A DNA stretch of 64,000 nucleotides from Nostoc calcicola FACHB-3891. Its GTDB lineage: Bacteria; Cyanobacteriota; Cyanobacteriia; Cyanobacteriales; Nostocaceae. The stretch spans positions 186,001-250,000 of the forward strand of contig NZ_JACJRQ010000002.1 in the NCBI RefSeq assembly GCF_014697355.1. The letters are read 5' to 3'. The position numbers and the translations under genes were made by a program. Below the pieces are notes generated by a model that saw nothing but the letters and a program-made list of their open reading frames with translations, did not search any database and was not told the origin of the DNA. This document shows positions 54,228 through 63,488 of this stretch, piece after piece (within the stretch, counting starts at the first letter, position 1; the number at the start of each line of letters is the position of its first letter).

Positions 54228-55196
54228 ATGGATGTCAGCTTGATAGTATCCAACATCCTGAATCCGCCAGTTCTGTTTTTCTTTTTAGGTATGACTGCCG
54301 TTTTTGTCAAGTCAGATCTAGAAATTCCTCCACCAGTGCCGAAACTGCTTTCGCTTTATCTACTATTATCGATTGGTTTTAAAGGAGGGGTAGAACTCGT
54401 CAAAAGCGGAATCACTCAGGAAGTAGTTCTGACACTCGCAGTAGCCATGTTGATGGCTTGTTTCGTCCCCGTTTACACGTTTTTTATCCTCAAGCTGAAG
54501 CTAGCTATTTACGATGCTGCGGCGATCGCGGCAACATACGGCTCCATCAGTGCTGTCACCTTCATCACCGCTAGCGCCTTTTTGAACGAGCTTGGTATTG
54601 GTTTTGATGGCTACATGGTAGCAGCCCTCGCCCTGATGGAATCTCCAGCCATCATCGTTGGTCTGATCCTAGTGAATTTATTCTCCGTAGATGAAAAGCG
54701 AGAGTTTGCTTGGGGAGAAGTTTTGCAAGAAGCATTTCTTAACAGTTCAGTCTTTCTCTTGGTTGGTAGCCTGATAATAGGCTTCTTGACAGGAGAACGT
54801 GGTGGGAAGACTTTAGAACCCTTTACTCAGGGGATGTTTTATGGTGTTCTCAGCTTCTTTCTTCTAGATATGGGACTAGTGGCTGCCAAGAGAATTAAAG
54901 ACTTGCAAAAAACGGGAGTTTTTCTGATTTTATTTGCCATACTAATTCCAATAGTTAATGCAGTCATTGGGTTGGCGATCGCCAAATTCATCGGTATGCC
55001 TCAGGGTGATTCGCTCTTGTTCGCGGTATTGTGTGCCAGTGCTTCTTACATTGCTGTGCCAGCTGCTATGCGGATGACTGTTCCAGAAGCAAACCCAAGC
55101 CTGTACGTTTCTACAGCTCTAGCAGTTACATTTCCGTTCAATATTATTGTGGGAATTCCGTTATATCTCTACGGAATTAACATGTTTTGGAGGTAA
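54228..55196 (+). CDS. sbtA: Sodium-dependent bicarbonate transporter SbtA
   Basis: Encodes 322 residues from the ATG at 54228, which is preceded by AGGAGG at the right distance (a GTG six nt upstream is less well placed). SbtA imports bicarbonate with Na+ across the plasma membrane as part of the carbon-concentrating mechanism. About ten hydrophobic helices are visible (FFFLGMTAVFV, YLLLSIGFKGGVELV, TYGSISAVTFITASAF, LCASASYIAVPAAMRM), the two-domain inverted-repeat layout of the family. The sbtB gene follows after 4 nt. Confidence 0.95.
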   Translation: MDVSLIVSNILNPPVLFFFLGMTAVFVKSDLEIPPPVPKLLSLYLLLSIGFKGGVELVKSGITQEVVLTLAVAMLMACFVPVYTFFILKLKLAIYDAAAIAATYGSISAVTFITASAFLNELGIGFDGYMVAALALMESPAIIVGLILVNLFSVDEKREFAWGEVLQEAFLNSSVFLLVGSLIIGFLTGERGGKTLEPFTQGMFYGVLSFFLLDMGLVAAKRIKDLQKTGVFLILFAILIPIVNAVIGLAIAKFIGMPQGDSLLFAVLCASASYIAVPAAMRMTVPEANPSLYVSTALAVTFPFNIIVGIPLYLYGINMFWR

Positions 55197-55200
55197 TAAC

Positions 55201-55512
55201 ATGCATCTAGTTAAAAAGATAGAAATTATCGCCAACTCTTTTGAGCTTGGCAAAATTTTAGATACTCTAGACAAGTCTGGTGTACATGGTCATGCTGTAA
55301 TCCGAAATGTTGCTGGCAAAGGATTACGAGGAACGGCGGAAGATTTAGATATGACAATGCTTGATAATGTCTATATCATCGCCTTTTGTATGCCAGAAGA
55401 AATCAAGAGTGTTGTGGAAAACCTTAAACCACTACTCAACAAGTTTGGAGGCACTTGTTACGTCTCGGACGTAATGGAAATTCGCTCAATGAAGTGTGTT
55501 GCATCATTATAA
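55201..55512 (+). CDS. sbtB: PII-like regulator SbtB
   Basis: Encodes 103 residues from the ATG at 55201, with GGAGGT just upstream. SbtB is the trimeric PII-like protein that binds adenine nucleotides including cAMP and controls SbtA. The ferredoxin-like fold is seen in VKKIEIIANSFELGKILDTLDK and the T-loop-like GKGLRGTAEDLDMTM. The C-terminal CGPxGC loop known from Synechocystis SbtB is absent: the cysteines are Cys86 and Cys99 in CYVSDVMEIRSMKC. It is co-transcribed with sbtA. Confidence 0.92.
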   Translation: MHLVKKIEIIANSFELGKILDTLDKSGVHGHAVIRNVAGKGLRGTAEDLDMTMLDNVYIIAFCMPEEIKSVVENLKPLLNKFGGTCYVSDVMEIRSMKCVASL

Positions 55513-55528
55513 AAGAATTATAAATCCA

Positions 55529-56233
55529 ATGAAGCATTTCATGGAACGTCGTGACTTTTTAAAGTTAGGGGTCACAGGAGCATTCGGGATGATCCTAACT
55601 GCCAGTGATTTCCTCTGGCGAGTTGAACAGGCTAAAGCCGCAGAATTGCCTCCTCAAAATCTTAGTCCCGACGACGCATTGCAAAAACTGATAGAGGGAA
55701 ATCAGCGGTTTGTTCAGCATCAACCCCAATATCCCGACCAATCTGCGGCTCGGTTGCAGGAAGTTGCTCAAGCGCAACATCCGTTTGCAACTATCCTCAG
55801 TTGTGCGGATTCACGAGTACCCGCAGAAATTATTTTTGACCAGGGTATCGGAGACATATTTGATGTTCGCCTCGCCGGAAATATTGCCACGCCAGAATCC
55901 CTTGGTAGTATCGAATATGCCGTTACTTTATTAGGTACACCACTGCTGATGGTGCTGGGTCATGAGCGATGTGGAGCCGTAACCGCCGCTGTGAAAAATG
56001 AAGCGTTACTCGGTGATATTGGTAGCTTTGTTGAGGCGATTAAGCCAGTGGTCAAAAGTGCCAAACTTCAACCAGGGGACGCGGTTGACAATGCTGTGAT
56101 TGCGAATGTCCAATATCAAATTACACGACTGAAGCGATCGCGCCTCTTAACTGAGCGTTTACAGTCCGGTAAATTAAAAATTGTCGGAGGTCGTTACGAT
56201 TTAGATACGGGAGGAGTAACTATAATTACTTGA
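55529..56233 (+). CDS. Tat-exported beta-carbonic anhydrase (EcaB-like)
   Basis: Encodes 234 residues from the ATG at 55529 (55541 is an alternative). The N-terminus has a twin-arginine signal, RRDFLKLG, and a hydrophobic segment ending with AKAAE, so the enzyme is exported, as in the periplasmic EcaB type. Zinc and catalytic residues: Cys92, Asp94, Arg96 (LSCADSRV), His145 and Cys148 (LGHERCGA). It lies 16 nt after sbtB in the same operon, so it may supply bicarbonate to SbtA from the periplasm. Confidence 0.95.
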   Translation: MKHFMERRDFLKLGVTGAFGMILTASDFLWRVEQAKAAELPPQNLSPDDALQKLIEGNQRFVQHQPQYPDQSAARLQEVAQAQHPFATILSCADSRVPAEIIFDQGIGDIFDVRLAGNIATPESLGSIEYAVTLLGTPLLMVLGHERCGAVTAAVKNEALLGDIGSFVEAIKPVVKSAKLQPGDAVDNAVIANVQYQITRLKRSRLLTERLQSGKLKIVGGRYDLDTGGVTIIT

Positions 56234-56540
56234 TTAACCAAGATTAGTAGCGTATTCTCTCAATCAGAGATCGGATATTAATTGCTTGAAGATTGAGAGC
56301 GTCCGCTAAGATTTTGCTTCAAAAGTACTTTCCAGATAAAAACGATGGGAATAAAATCAACTCATCGTCAGTTATTATTTCAATTCTGATAACTAATTCA
56401 GTAAGACAATTTTATTCTTCTTTCTTTTAACTTTTGTCTTAATCATTTTGTAGAGGCAATTCATGAATTACCTCTACAGAAATCTTCTTCAGCATCTTTA
56501 ACGCCGAAATTGGTACATCCAACTTACCCTGCAAAGAATT
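56234..56540. other. Gene-free spacer
   Basis: AT-rich DNA after the carbonic anhydrase, with one TAGAGGCAATTCATG/CATGAATTGCCTCTA inverted repeat near 56451-56480 that could be the operon's transcript end. No ORF is seen. Confidence 0.6.
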
Positions 56541-56699
56541 TTATTTCTTAGCAATTATCCACACTGCATGAATAATGCCAGGAATGTAACCAAAAAGCGT
56601 TAAAACTATATTAATCCAAAAGTCTATACCAAAACCTACTTGCAAAAAAACTCCCAAAGGGGGTACGAAAATTGCACACAGAATCCGAACTAAATCCAT
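56541..56699 (-). CDS. Pmp3/YqaE-family small membrane protein
   Basis: Encodes 52 residues: MDLVRILCAIFVPPLGVFL, then a short polar loop (QVGFGIDFWIN) and a second helix ILFGYIPGIIHAVWII-like ending with AKK. This is the two-helix pattern of the Pmp3/YqaE (UPF0057) family linked to membrane potential and stress tolerance. A strong AGGAGG site precedes the ATG at 56699. It is isolated on the minus strand. Confidence 0.95.
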   Translation of the reverse strand: MDLVRILCAIFVPPLGVFLQVGFGIDFWINIVLTLFGYIPGIIHAVWIIAKK

Positions 56700-56844
56700 T
56701 TAAACCTCCTATTAATCTCATCTAATACAGCTTGTTTGGCAAGTTATTCACTACTTTTCAAGCATATTTATACTTCTCAAAGATAACATTGAACCTCTTA
56801 ATCTAGATTGGGTTTGAGATGCGGTAAACCGCACTCATTCAACA

Positions 56845-57192
56845 CTAGCCACCGCTGATTTTAGCTTTGTAACCAAGCTTAGTCAAAATCTCGACAATTT
56901 TCTGCTTGTGGTCGCCTTGAATTTCAATTTCGTTGTCTTTAATTGTTCCACCAGTGCCACACTGAGTTTTCAACTGTTTGACCAAATCCGCCAAAGTTTC
57001 TGGTTTGGCTTGAAAACCACTGATCGCGGTGACGGTTTTCCCTTTGCGTCCTTTGCGGGAAGCTTGTACTTTGAGATTTTGTTGTTGTGGGGGCAATTCT
57101 GGAATTGGTCTTTCTGTAGCGGCAGAGTTATCGTTGCCAAATTCGCGGTAGATAAAGTTTTTATCGGAAGATTTGGAATTAGAAGAAGACAT
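56845..57192 (-). CDS. SUI1/YciH-family translation initiation factor-like protein
   Basis: Encodes 115 residues. The N-terminal 50 residues are low complexity and polar. The SUI1/eIF1 domain follows with KGKTVTAISGFQAKPETLADLVKQLKTQCGTGGTIKDNEIEIQGDHKQKIVEILTKLGY, a standard signature. Bacterial YciH influences initiation fidelity. It precedes a UPF0175 gene on the same strand, with an 80-nt gap. Confidence 0.94.
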   Translation of the reverse strand: MSSSNSKSSDKNFIYREFGNDNSAATERPIPELPPQQQNLKVQASRKGRKGKTVTAISGFQAKPETLADLVKQLKTQCGTGGTIKDNEIEIQGDHKQKIVEILTKLGYKAKISGG

Positions 57193-57272
57193 AAAATCTT
57201 TATTAAGAAAATTTCAACGCAGTGGAAACTTGAATCTCAAGGTTCGTGGACAGAAACGACAATAGCTGAACT

Positions 57273-57557
57273 CTAGGTCATATCACTATCATATAACGCT
57301 GTCTCATTAACTCTATTTAACTCGCTCTGCAAATCATCAAAGTCAACACCAAAGACATCCACTTGTTCGCGGGCTAGGACGGCAAGAAAGTCCCGACGAT
57401 TTAATCCAGCAACTGTGGCGGCTTTTTCCATTGAAATTTCCTGTTTCTGATACCAGTAAATCGCAGCAGCAAGGCGCATGTCCCGCACAAATTCTTCTGG
57501 ATTCTGGCGATGGGCGCTAAATACTTCTTCTGGCAGATTAATCGTGACTAACGACAT
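57273..57557 (-). CDS. UPF0175 family protein (antitoxin-like)
   Basis: Encodes 94 residues: MSLVTINLPEEVFSAHRQNPEEFVRDMRLAAAIYWYQKQEISMEKAATVAGLNRRDFLAVL fits UPF0175, a ribbon/helix-turn-helix family often paired with PIN-like toxins. No toxin gene adjoins it here, so it is an orphan. The C-terminal half (FDDLQSELNRVNE) is acidic. Confidence 0.88.
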   Translation of the reverse strand: MSLVTINLPEEVFSAHRQNPEEFVRDMRLAAAIYWYQKQEISMEKAATVAGLNRRDFLAVLAREQVDVFGVDFDDLQSELNRVNETALYDSDMT

Positions 57558-57764
57558 AAATTTACCTCTTAAAATCCTGAAAACGTATTTATTGCCGGAT
57601 TCATTTCAGATAATGGTACTTGGGACTGGGTATTGGGTACTGAATAAAGTATTCCTAAATTTTTATTTCCTAGTCCCCAGTCCCCAGTCCCCAATCCCCA
57701 ATCCCCAGACACGCATAGACTTTCTTATAATAATTTAAGTTCTTTCCCTCACCAAAATCAGCCT
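57558..57764. repeat. Spacer with GGGACTG and CCCAGTC heptamer tracts
   Basis: GGGACTG-like units (57616-57640) and CCCAGTC-like units (57673-57710) are mutually complementary and could pair. They precede the trpB start. Confidence 0.8.
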
Positions 57765-59000
57765 GTGACTACCACTCCCGTCTCTAAAAACTCAACTGCT
57801 CAAGTTCCCGATACGCTAGGCCGCTTTGGACGCTTTGGCGGTAAATATGTACCTGAAACGCTAATGCCTGCTCTTGCTGAATTAGAAACAGCTTATCAGC
57901 AGTACCGCAACGATCCTGGTTTTCAAGCAGAACTACAGCAGTTGTTGCGGGATTATGTAGGACGTGCCACACCATTGTATTTCGCTGAACGCCTGACTGC
58001 TCACTATGCCCGTCCCGATCGCACCGGGCCACAAATTTTCTTAAAACGTGAAGATTTAAATCACACTGGCGCTCACAAAATTAATAATGCCCTTGGTCAA
58101 GTATTGTTGGCAAAGCGCATGGGTAAACAGCGGATTATTGCCGAAACTGGTGCTGGACAACATGGAGTCGCCACAGCCACGGTTTGCGCTCGTTTTGGAC
58201 TCGAATGCGTAATATACATGGGCGTTCATGATATGGAACGCCAAGCCTTGAATGTCTTCAGAATGCGGTTGATGGGGGCAGAAGTACGTCCGGTGGAAGC
58301 GGGAACGGGAACCCTCAAGGATGCCACTTCTGAAGCGATTCGGGATTGGGTGACGAATGTGGAAACTACTCATTACATCCTGGGTTCAGTAGCAGGACCT
58401 CATCCTTACCCAATGATGGTACGTGATTTTCATGCAGTCATCGGCCAAGAAACTCGCGCCCAAGCAATGGAAAAATGGGGTGGATTGCCTGATATTCTCA
58501 TGGCTTGTGTCGGTGGTGGTTCCAATGCTATGGGACTATTTTATGAGTTTCTCAATGAACCTTCGATACGGTTAATTGGAGTTGAGGCAGCTGGAGAAGG
58601 TGTCAATACCGAAAAACACGCAGCCACCTTGACAAAAGGACGAGTTGGTGTACTGCACGGGGCGATGAGTTATTTGCTGCAAGATGAGGATGGGCAAATC
58701 ATTGAGGCACACTCAATTAGTGCAGGGTTAGATTATCCCGGTGTGGGACCAGAACATAGCTATTTAAAGGATATTGGTCGCGCCGAATACTATAGCGTGA
58801 CGGATGCAGAGGCTTTGGCGGCATTCCAGCGATTATCGAAATTGGAAGGGATTATTCCAGCATTGGAAACAGCTCATGCGATCGCCTACTTGGAAACCCT
58901 ATGTCCCCAACTATCCGGCAGTCCTCGGATTATCATCAACTGCTCTGGACGCGGTGACAAGGATGTGCAAACAGTAGCCAAGTTCTTAAATAATTTCTAA
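57765..59000 (+). CDS. trpB: Tryptophan synthase beta subunit
   Basis: Encodes 411 residues from a GTG start. TrpB joins indole and serine to tryptophan, using PLP on Lys105 ([14 protein letters not shown]). Other features are [16 protein letters not shown], the GGGSNA phosphate loop (VGGGSNAMG) and the C-terminal HAIAYLETL. No trpA gene is adjacent here. The next gene starts 34 nt later. Confidence 0.98.
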   Translation: MTTTPVSKNSTAQVPDTLGRFGRFGGKYVPETLMPALAELETAYQQYRNDPGFQAELQQLLRDYVGRATPLYFAERLTAHYARPDRTGPQIFLKREDLNHTGAHKINNALGQVLLAKRMGKQRIIAETGAGQHGVATATVCARFGLECVIYMGVHDMERQALNVFRMRLMGAEVRPVEAGTGTLKDATSEAIRDWVTNVETTHYILGSVAGPHPYPMMVRDFHAVIGQETRAQAMEKWGGLPDILMACVGGGSNAMGLFYEFLNEPSIRLIGVEAAGEGVNTEKHAATLTKGRVGVLHGAMSYLLQDEDGQIIEAHSISAGLDYPGVGPEHSYLKDIGRAEYYSVTDAEALAAFQRLSKLEGIIPALETAHAIAYLETLCPQLSGSPRIIINCSGRGDKDVQTVAKFLNNF

Positions 59001-59034
59001 ATAAATATACGTAAAACACAGGCAAAAAGCAACA

Positions 59035-60171
59035 ATGGATCGACAATTGCAACATGCTATGCTACCGAAAACCACTCAAGACGAGTTGGCACGCCAAGAG
59101 TTTGTCCAAAGTTTAAAACTGCACATTTTCCGGAATCTCTCTCCTGGCAATAAAGTAATTTATGAAAAATTAGCCAAGCCGAAGTTTGAACAAGAACATC
59201 AGCGTCCTCCCCAAAATCGTTATGAAATTCGGGAAGTAATGCAGCACGAACCCTACTACCACTGGACTAGTGCCCTGAAGCGGATTAGCCAGGAAATGTT
59301 ATGGGATGCTGTAAATGCCAGCGTTGATAGACAACTACCAGAGTTGATTGAACGGGCTAAAGACAAGGGTAGTGAACTAGGTACTTTAACCCTCGACCCG
59401 AATTTTTCAACACCTACTCATCAAAAAGCTGTAGATATTCACTGTATGCCTGGAGGATATCACGGCGAATTTACCGCTGATGATGTAGCTGCTGGCGCAA
59501 CTTACGATCGCGGCGCTTATGTTTATGGTGTGGGTTGGTTGGGGCCACTCAACGATGACATGGGGTTATCCATAGTCCAAAACTATCTTCTGCCAGAGTA
59601 TCCCGACTTTCGACCGAAAAAAATTCTCGATATGGGATGTTCTGTCGGTCATAGTACATTACCTTATGTAGATGGTTACCCAGATGCAGAAGTCCACGCC
59701 ATAGATATAGGTGCAGCTATGCTGCGTTACGGTCATGCAAGAGCCGAATCTTTGGGCAAACGCCTACACTTTTCTCAGCAAAATGCCGAACACACTAACT
59801 TTCCAGATGAATCTTTTGACTTAGTGGTTTCTCACATTTTGCTACATGAAATTCCGCCGCCAGCCGTCCGTAAAGTAATGGAAGAATCTTATCGTCTACT
59901 AGCTCCCGGTGGGATGATGATTCATGTAGAAGCACCCCTGTATCGTCACATGGATGCTTACACACAGTTTGTTTTTGATTGGGAAACTGCTAACAACAAC
60001 GAACCCTTCTGGAGTGCTGTACGCGATTTAGATTTGGTGGCGCTAGCTACTGAAGCTGGTTTTGCAGCAGATAAAACATTTGAGAAATTTGTTCCTAATG
60101 GGGCATGGAAAGCTCAAGGTGATAAGTCTAAGGGTTTTGGCACTTGGTTTGTGGTTGCTGCAACCAAGTAA
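59035..60171 (+). CDS. Class I SAM-dependent methyltransferase
   Basis: Encodes 378 residues. An N-terminal helical domain of about 190 residues (LHIFRNLSPGNKVIYEKLAKPKFEQEH) precedes a class I Rossmann methyltransferase: motif I KILDMGCSVGHST (about 194-206), acid loop VHAIDIGAAML and motif IV-like FDLVVSHILLHEI. The substrate is unknown. It follows trpB closely, probably in one transcript, without a known trp role. Confidence 0.9.
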   Translation: MDRQLQHAMLPKTTQDELARQEFVQSLKLHIFRNLSPGNKVIYEKLAKPKFEQEHQRPPQNRYEIREVMQHEPYYHWTSALKRISQEMLWDAVNASVDRQLPELIERAKDKGSELGTLTLDPNFSTPTHQKAVDIHCMPGGYHGEFTADDVAAGATYDRGAYVYGVGWLGPLNDDMGLSIVQNYLLPEYPDFRPKKILDMGCSVGHSTLPYVDGYPDAEVHAIDIGAAMLRYGHARAESLGKRLHFSQQNAEHTNFPDESFDLVVSHILLHEIPPPAVRKVMEESYRLLAPGGMMIHVEAPLYRHMDAYTQFVFDWETANNNEPFWSAVRDLDLVALATEAGFAADKTFEKFVPNGAWKAQGDKSKGFGTWFVVAATK

Positions 60172-60267
60172 GTAGATTAATTCGTAATTCGTAATTGAGG
60201 AAGCCAGATAAAATCTCGGTTTCCTTCTTTTGTTGTGTAACCTCGTTTTTGGAGAATTGGAGTTAGG

Positions 60268-60555
60268 ATGGCGAAAACAGCCAAGGGTAAGCGACCAGTT
60301 TACTTAGAAAATTCGCAAATTGATAAATTGTTGGCGATGGTTATGGCTTTGACTGGTGAAGTCTCCGTGCTGCGCGATCGCCTGGACACCATTGAACGAT
60401 TGCTAGACGTTAAAGGTATTTTATCGGTTACTGAAATTGAAGGTTATGAACCTGATGCCAAAGTAATTAGTGAGCGGGAAAAGTGGCGTGCAGAATACAT
60501 CGCGCGGGTGTTGCGTGTTGTCCAGGAAGAGTTAGAAACTCTCAGCCAAGATTAA
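60268..60555 (+). CDS. Hypothetical coiled-coil protein
   Basis: Encodes 95 residues with a ribosome site (AGTTAGG) before the ATG. It is helical with coiled-coil pattern (IDKLLAMVMALTGEVSVLRDRLDTIERLL), then IEGYEPDAKVISEREKW. No cysteines or membrane segments occur. I do not recognise the family. It is about 100 nt after the methyltransferase on the same strand. Confidence 0.8.
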   Translation: MAKTAKGKRPVYLENSQIDKLLAMVMALTGEVSVLRDRLDTIERLLDVKGILSVTEIEGYEPDAKVISEREKWRAEYIARVLRVVQEELETLSQD

Positions 60556-61115
60556 TACAAATCAAACAATTTTGGATTTTAGATTTTGGATTTTGGATTG
60601 ATTTCATACCCGTAATACCAGTTCACAAAATACTTGATACAGATAGATATGTAGGGGCGTACAGCTGTACGCTCCTACTGGTCTGTCAAATTCATTTTGA
60701 CGGTTAGAGAGACGCGATAAATCGCCGTCTCTACAAGGAATTTATCCATCAATTATTTATTGACACACTAATACAGGTTATTTATATCTGGCAAATATTG
60801 TTGAAAATGGTATAACTTGCGCGTTTCCGTTTTTTAGGTAAAGGTTTGAGTAAAAAATTGTACATTTGGCGGAAATCTCAGAAAGAAACTCTCAATCCAA
60901 AATCTAAAATCTAAAATCCAAAATAGAAATAATCTTCCTAAAGCTAGAAGAAAATTATCTACGAACAGCACAATTTTTCTGTAAGATTGTAAATTTAAAA
61001 GTTTGCTGGTAGTTTTTGAACCGATAGCACCATAAGCAAAGGTATATAGACCTATAACCAAGTTGTTCAATCAACAATAGTCTGGTTAGATGGTCTGGAA
61101 GTTTACTTTCAGCAA
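60556..61115. other. Gene-free spacer with palindromes
   Basis: It holds an ATTTTGG heptamer tract (60573-60600) complementary to another at 60893-60925, and palindromes GCGTACAGCTGTACGC at 60657-60672 and AGACGCGAT..ATCGCCGTCT at 60710-60730. These belong to the palindrome set of the window. The last 80 nt should carry the promoter of the CAP-domain gene. Confidence 0.75.
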
Positions 61116-61646
61116 ATGATTAGAACAACAATCTACGGCATTGGTTTAGGAACTCTTTTTCTCACTAGTGGAGCGATCGCTACTTCTATAACAGAGCCAA
61201 CTTTCATGCCGAAGTCTTCACATATATCAAGTGATACTGTTGAGATTGCACAATCTACCATCAACACTGCTGCTATAGAACAGTCGGTTTTCAGTCAAAT
61301 TAATAGTTATAGAGCTTCTAAAGGGCTACCAGCGCTAACTCGTAATTCTGCCATCGATAATCAAGCCAGGATTCACAGTCAAAACATGGCTAGCGGTAAA
61401 GTCGCTTTTGGACATAGTGGAGTTCAAGAGCGTCTGAAAGCGATCGGTATTACCTACAAAGCAGCTGGTGAAAATGTTGCTTACAACCAAGGGAGTAGTG
61501 ACCCTGCTAAGCAAGCTGTTCAAGGCTGGTTGCAAAGTCCAGGGCATCTAGCCAATATTATAGGTAATTATAATTTGACAGGGGTTGGTGTTGCCAGCAA
61601 CAGTAAAGGGCAAATCTATTTCACGCAAATCTTCCTTCGGACATAA
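61116..61646 (+). CDS. Secreted CAP-domain protein
   Basis: Encodes 176 residues. An N-terminal signal segment (YGIGLGTLFLTSGAIA) is followed by a CAP/SCP domain: INSYRASKGLPALTRNSAIDNQARIHSQNMASGKVAFGHSG and GENVAYNQGSSDPAKQAVQGWLQSPGHLANI, the standard pattern. The conserved His residues of CAP are visible in HSQNM, GHSG and PGHLANI. Role unknown, probably extracytoplasmic. A close paralogue lies just downstream at 61930. Confidence 0.95.
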   Translation: MIRTTIYGIGLGTLFLTSGAIATSITEPTFMPKSSHISSDTVEIAQSTINTAAIEQSVFSQINSYRASKGLPALTRNSAIDNQARIHSQNMASGKVAFGHSGVQERLKAIGITYKAAGENVAYNQGSSDPAKQAVQGWLQSPGHLANIIGNYNLTGVGVASNSKGQIYFTQIFLRT

Positions 61647-61929
61647 ATTGAGCAAGATTTATACCTTTCCACGAAATTCCTGATACATCTGTAGGGGCGT
61701 ACAGCTGTACGCCTTTGGAGATGTCTAATTCATCAAAATATTCAATTTTGAACAAAACTAACGGTGATTTTCCACAAGTTTATCTATGGAAGTATTGACA
61801 ATTGGAAATGATTGTTTGTATGCACTGTAAAGGATATGGTCAAATTGCCGAAATTCATCAATGCTTAATAGTATTCTCGTATATATTTTCGGAACTATGA
61901 GGTAGAGTATAAGTCTTATATCTCTACAT
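61647..61929. other. Gene-free spacer with palindrome
   Basis: The palindrome GCGTACAGCTGTACGC recurs at 61697-61712. The rest is AT-rich and separates the two CAP-domain genes. Confidence 0.75.
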
Positions 61930-62493
61930 ATGACCCAATTCTCCATGTTCCGACAAACTGCTTTTGGCATCGCTTTAAGTGCGCTTGTCCTTGCTAGTGG
62001 ATTAACAACTGTTCCGATACCAGGGCACAATTCTACAAATACATCCACCCGTAATAAGCTGTTGTCGCTTTTTTCCAGTCAGGCTGCAATATCGACTCCT
62101 AGTTTTAAACCTACTGAGCTAGAAAAATCTGTTTTTGAACAAATTAATCAATATCGGGCTTCTAAAGGCCTACCAAAGTTGACCCTAAATCCAAGCATCA
62201 CACGACAGGCAAGAATTCATAGTCAAAATATGGCTCGAGGTAAAACTCCATTTAGCCATCAGGGATTTGAAGGGCGAGTCAAAGCTGTCCCTATTCGCTA
62301 TAACAGTGCAGCGGAAAATGTGGCTTTCAACCGGGGATATAGCGACCCCGCAGCCGAAGCTGTTACTGGTTGGATCGAAAGCCCCGGACATCTGAAGAAT
62401 ATTAAAGGAAATTACAACCTCACTGGAATTGGCGTTGCTACTAATAATCAAGGCGAAGTCTACCTGACGCAATTATTTTTTCACACTAGGTAG
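61930..62493 (+). CDS. Secreted CAP-domain protein, paralogue
   Basis: Encodes 187 residues. Signal segment (QTAFGIALSALVLASGL) followed by the CAP domain: INQYRASKGLPKLTLNPSITRQARIHSQNMARGKTPFSHQGFEGR, then SAAENVAFNRGYSDPAAEAVTGWIESPGHLKNI. It is clearly a tandem duplicate of the preceding gene, with the same order of conserved residues but a longer linker after the signal. Function unknown. Confidence 0.95.
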   Translation: MTQFSMFRQTAFGIALSALVLASGLTTVPIPGHNSTNTSTRNKLLSLFSSQAAISTPSFKPTELEKSVFEQINQYRASKGLPKLTLNPSITRQARIHSQNMARGKTPFSHQGFEGRVKAVPIRYNSAAENVAFNRGYSDPAAEAVTGWIESPGHLKNIKGNYNLTGIGVATNNQGEVYLTQLFFHTR

Positions 62494-62582
62494 ATTTAAT
62501 TTTTGATATTTTTGCACAATAATAATGTAGTGTCTGACAAGACTTTTGTCTGCTGGACACTGCTATTATTTTTGAACATTTC

Positions 62583-63212
62583 ATGACATTACAAGATTTT
62601 CAGGTGAGCGATCGCGACCTTAGTGATGCAGCCCTTGGACAATATTTAGAATCGACAGCGATCGCAGTTGATACAGAAACTATGGGATTATTACCCCAGC
62701 GCGATCGTTTGTGTCTCGTTCAATTGTGCAACCTAGAAGGAAAAGTCACCGCAATCCGCATCGCTAAAGGACAAACTGACGCCCCAAACTTAAAAAAACT
62801 TTTACAAGCCGCCAATGTCGTAAAAGTGTTTCACTTTGCTCGTTTTGACCTTGCTACTTTGCGAGCCTATTTGGGGATTCAAGTTCAGCCTGTTTTTTGC
62901 ACCAAAATTGCTAGTAAGTTAGCCCGTACTTACACAAATCGCCACGGACTCAAAGATGTGGTGCAAGAGTTAGAACAAGTGGAACTCGATAAAAGCGCTC
63001 AAAGTTCTGATTGGGGTAACGCTGCTAATTTATCTGAAGCTCAATTGAGTTACGCCGCCAATGATGTGCGCTACTTACTTAGTGTGCAGCAAAAACTCAC
63101 ACAAATGCTCAAACGAGAAGAACGTTGGGAACTTGCTCAACAATGTTTTGAAGTTCTGCCAACAATAGTTTCTTTAGATTTGTTGCAATTTAAAGATTTG
63201 TTTGAACATTAA
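62583..63212 (+). CDS. RNase D-like 3'-5' exoribonuclease
   Basis: Encodes 209 residues, only the DEDD exonuclease domain without HRDC. Metal ligands: Asp30 and Glu32 (VDTETMGL), Asp in FHFARFDLATLR and the later YAANDVRYLL (DEDDy pattern with Tyr). Short RNase D-like exonucleases of this size occur in cyanobacteria. The likely role is trimming tRNA or other RNA 3' ends. It is single, followed by an inverted repeat at 63275-63338. Confidence 0.93.
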   Translation: MTLQDFQVSDRDLSDAALGQYLESTAIAVDTETMGLLPQRDRLCLVQLCNLEGKVTAIRIAKGQTDAPNLKKLLQAANVVKVFHFARFDLATLRAYLGIQVQPVFCTKIASKLARTYTNRHGLKDVVQELEQVELDKSAQSSDWGNAANLSEAQLSYAANDVRYLLSVQQKLTQMLKREERWELAQQCFEVLPTIVSLDLLQFKDLFEH

Positions 63213-63488
63213 TTCTGCCCTTTCAAGGTAGATAAAAATTCTCGACAATAAGTTTCTTTGTAATCTCTTATCTTTGTGCCCTCTGCACCTCTGTGGTAAA
63301 AAAAATACTTTATAAACCGCAGAGGCACAGAGGTCACAGACAGAAATAAAGAGCTTTGATGCATCAACTTGAAAGGGCTATTCCTAATTACAAGAAAATC
63401 ACTAAATTAAAATTTTAGTGATTTATAGGTTGGGTAAGGGTGACGTTCAAGCTATGCCTAATGACTGATTTTTCAGGTCATTTTTTGC
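63213..63488. other. Spacer with a 23-bp imperfect inverted repeat
   Basis: The arms 63275-63297 (TGTGCCCTCTGCACC..) and 63316-63338 (..GGCACAGAGGTCACA) pair with few mismatches, separated by 18 nt. This could end the RNase D-like mRNA. No ORF is seen. Confidence 0.75.
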
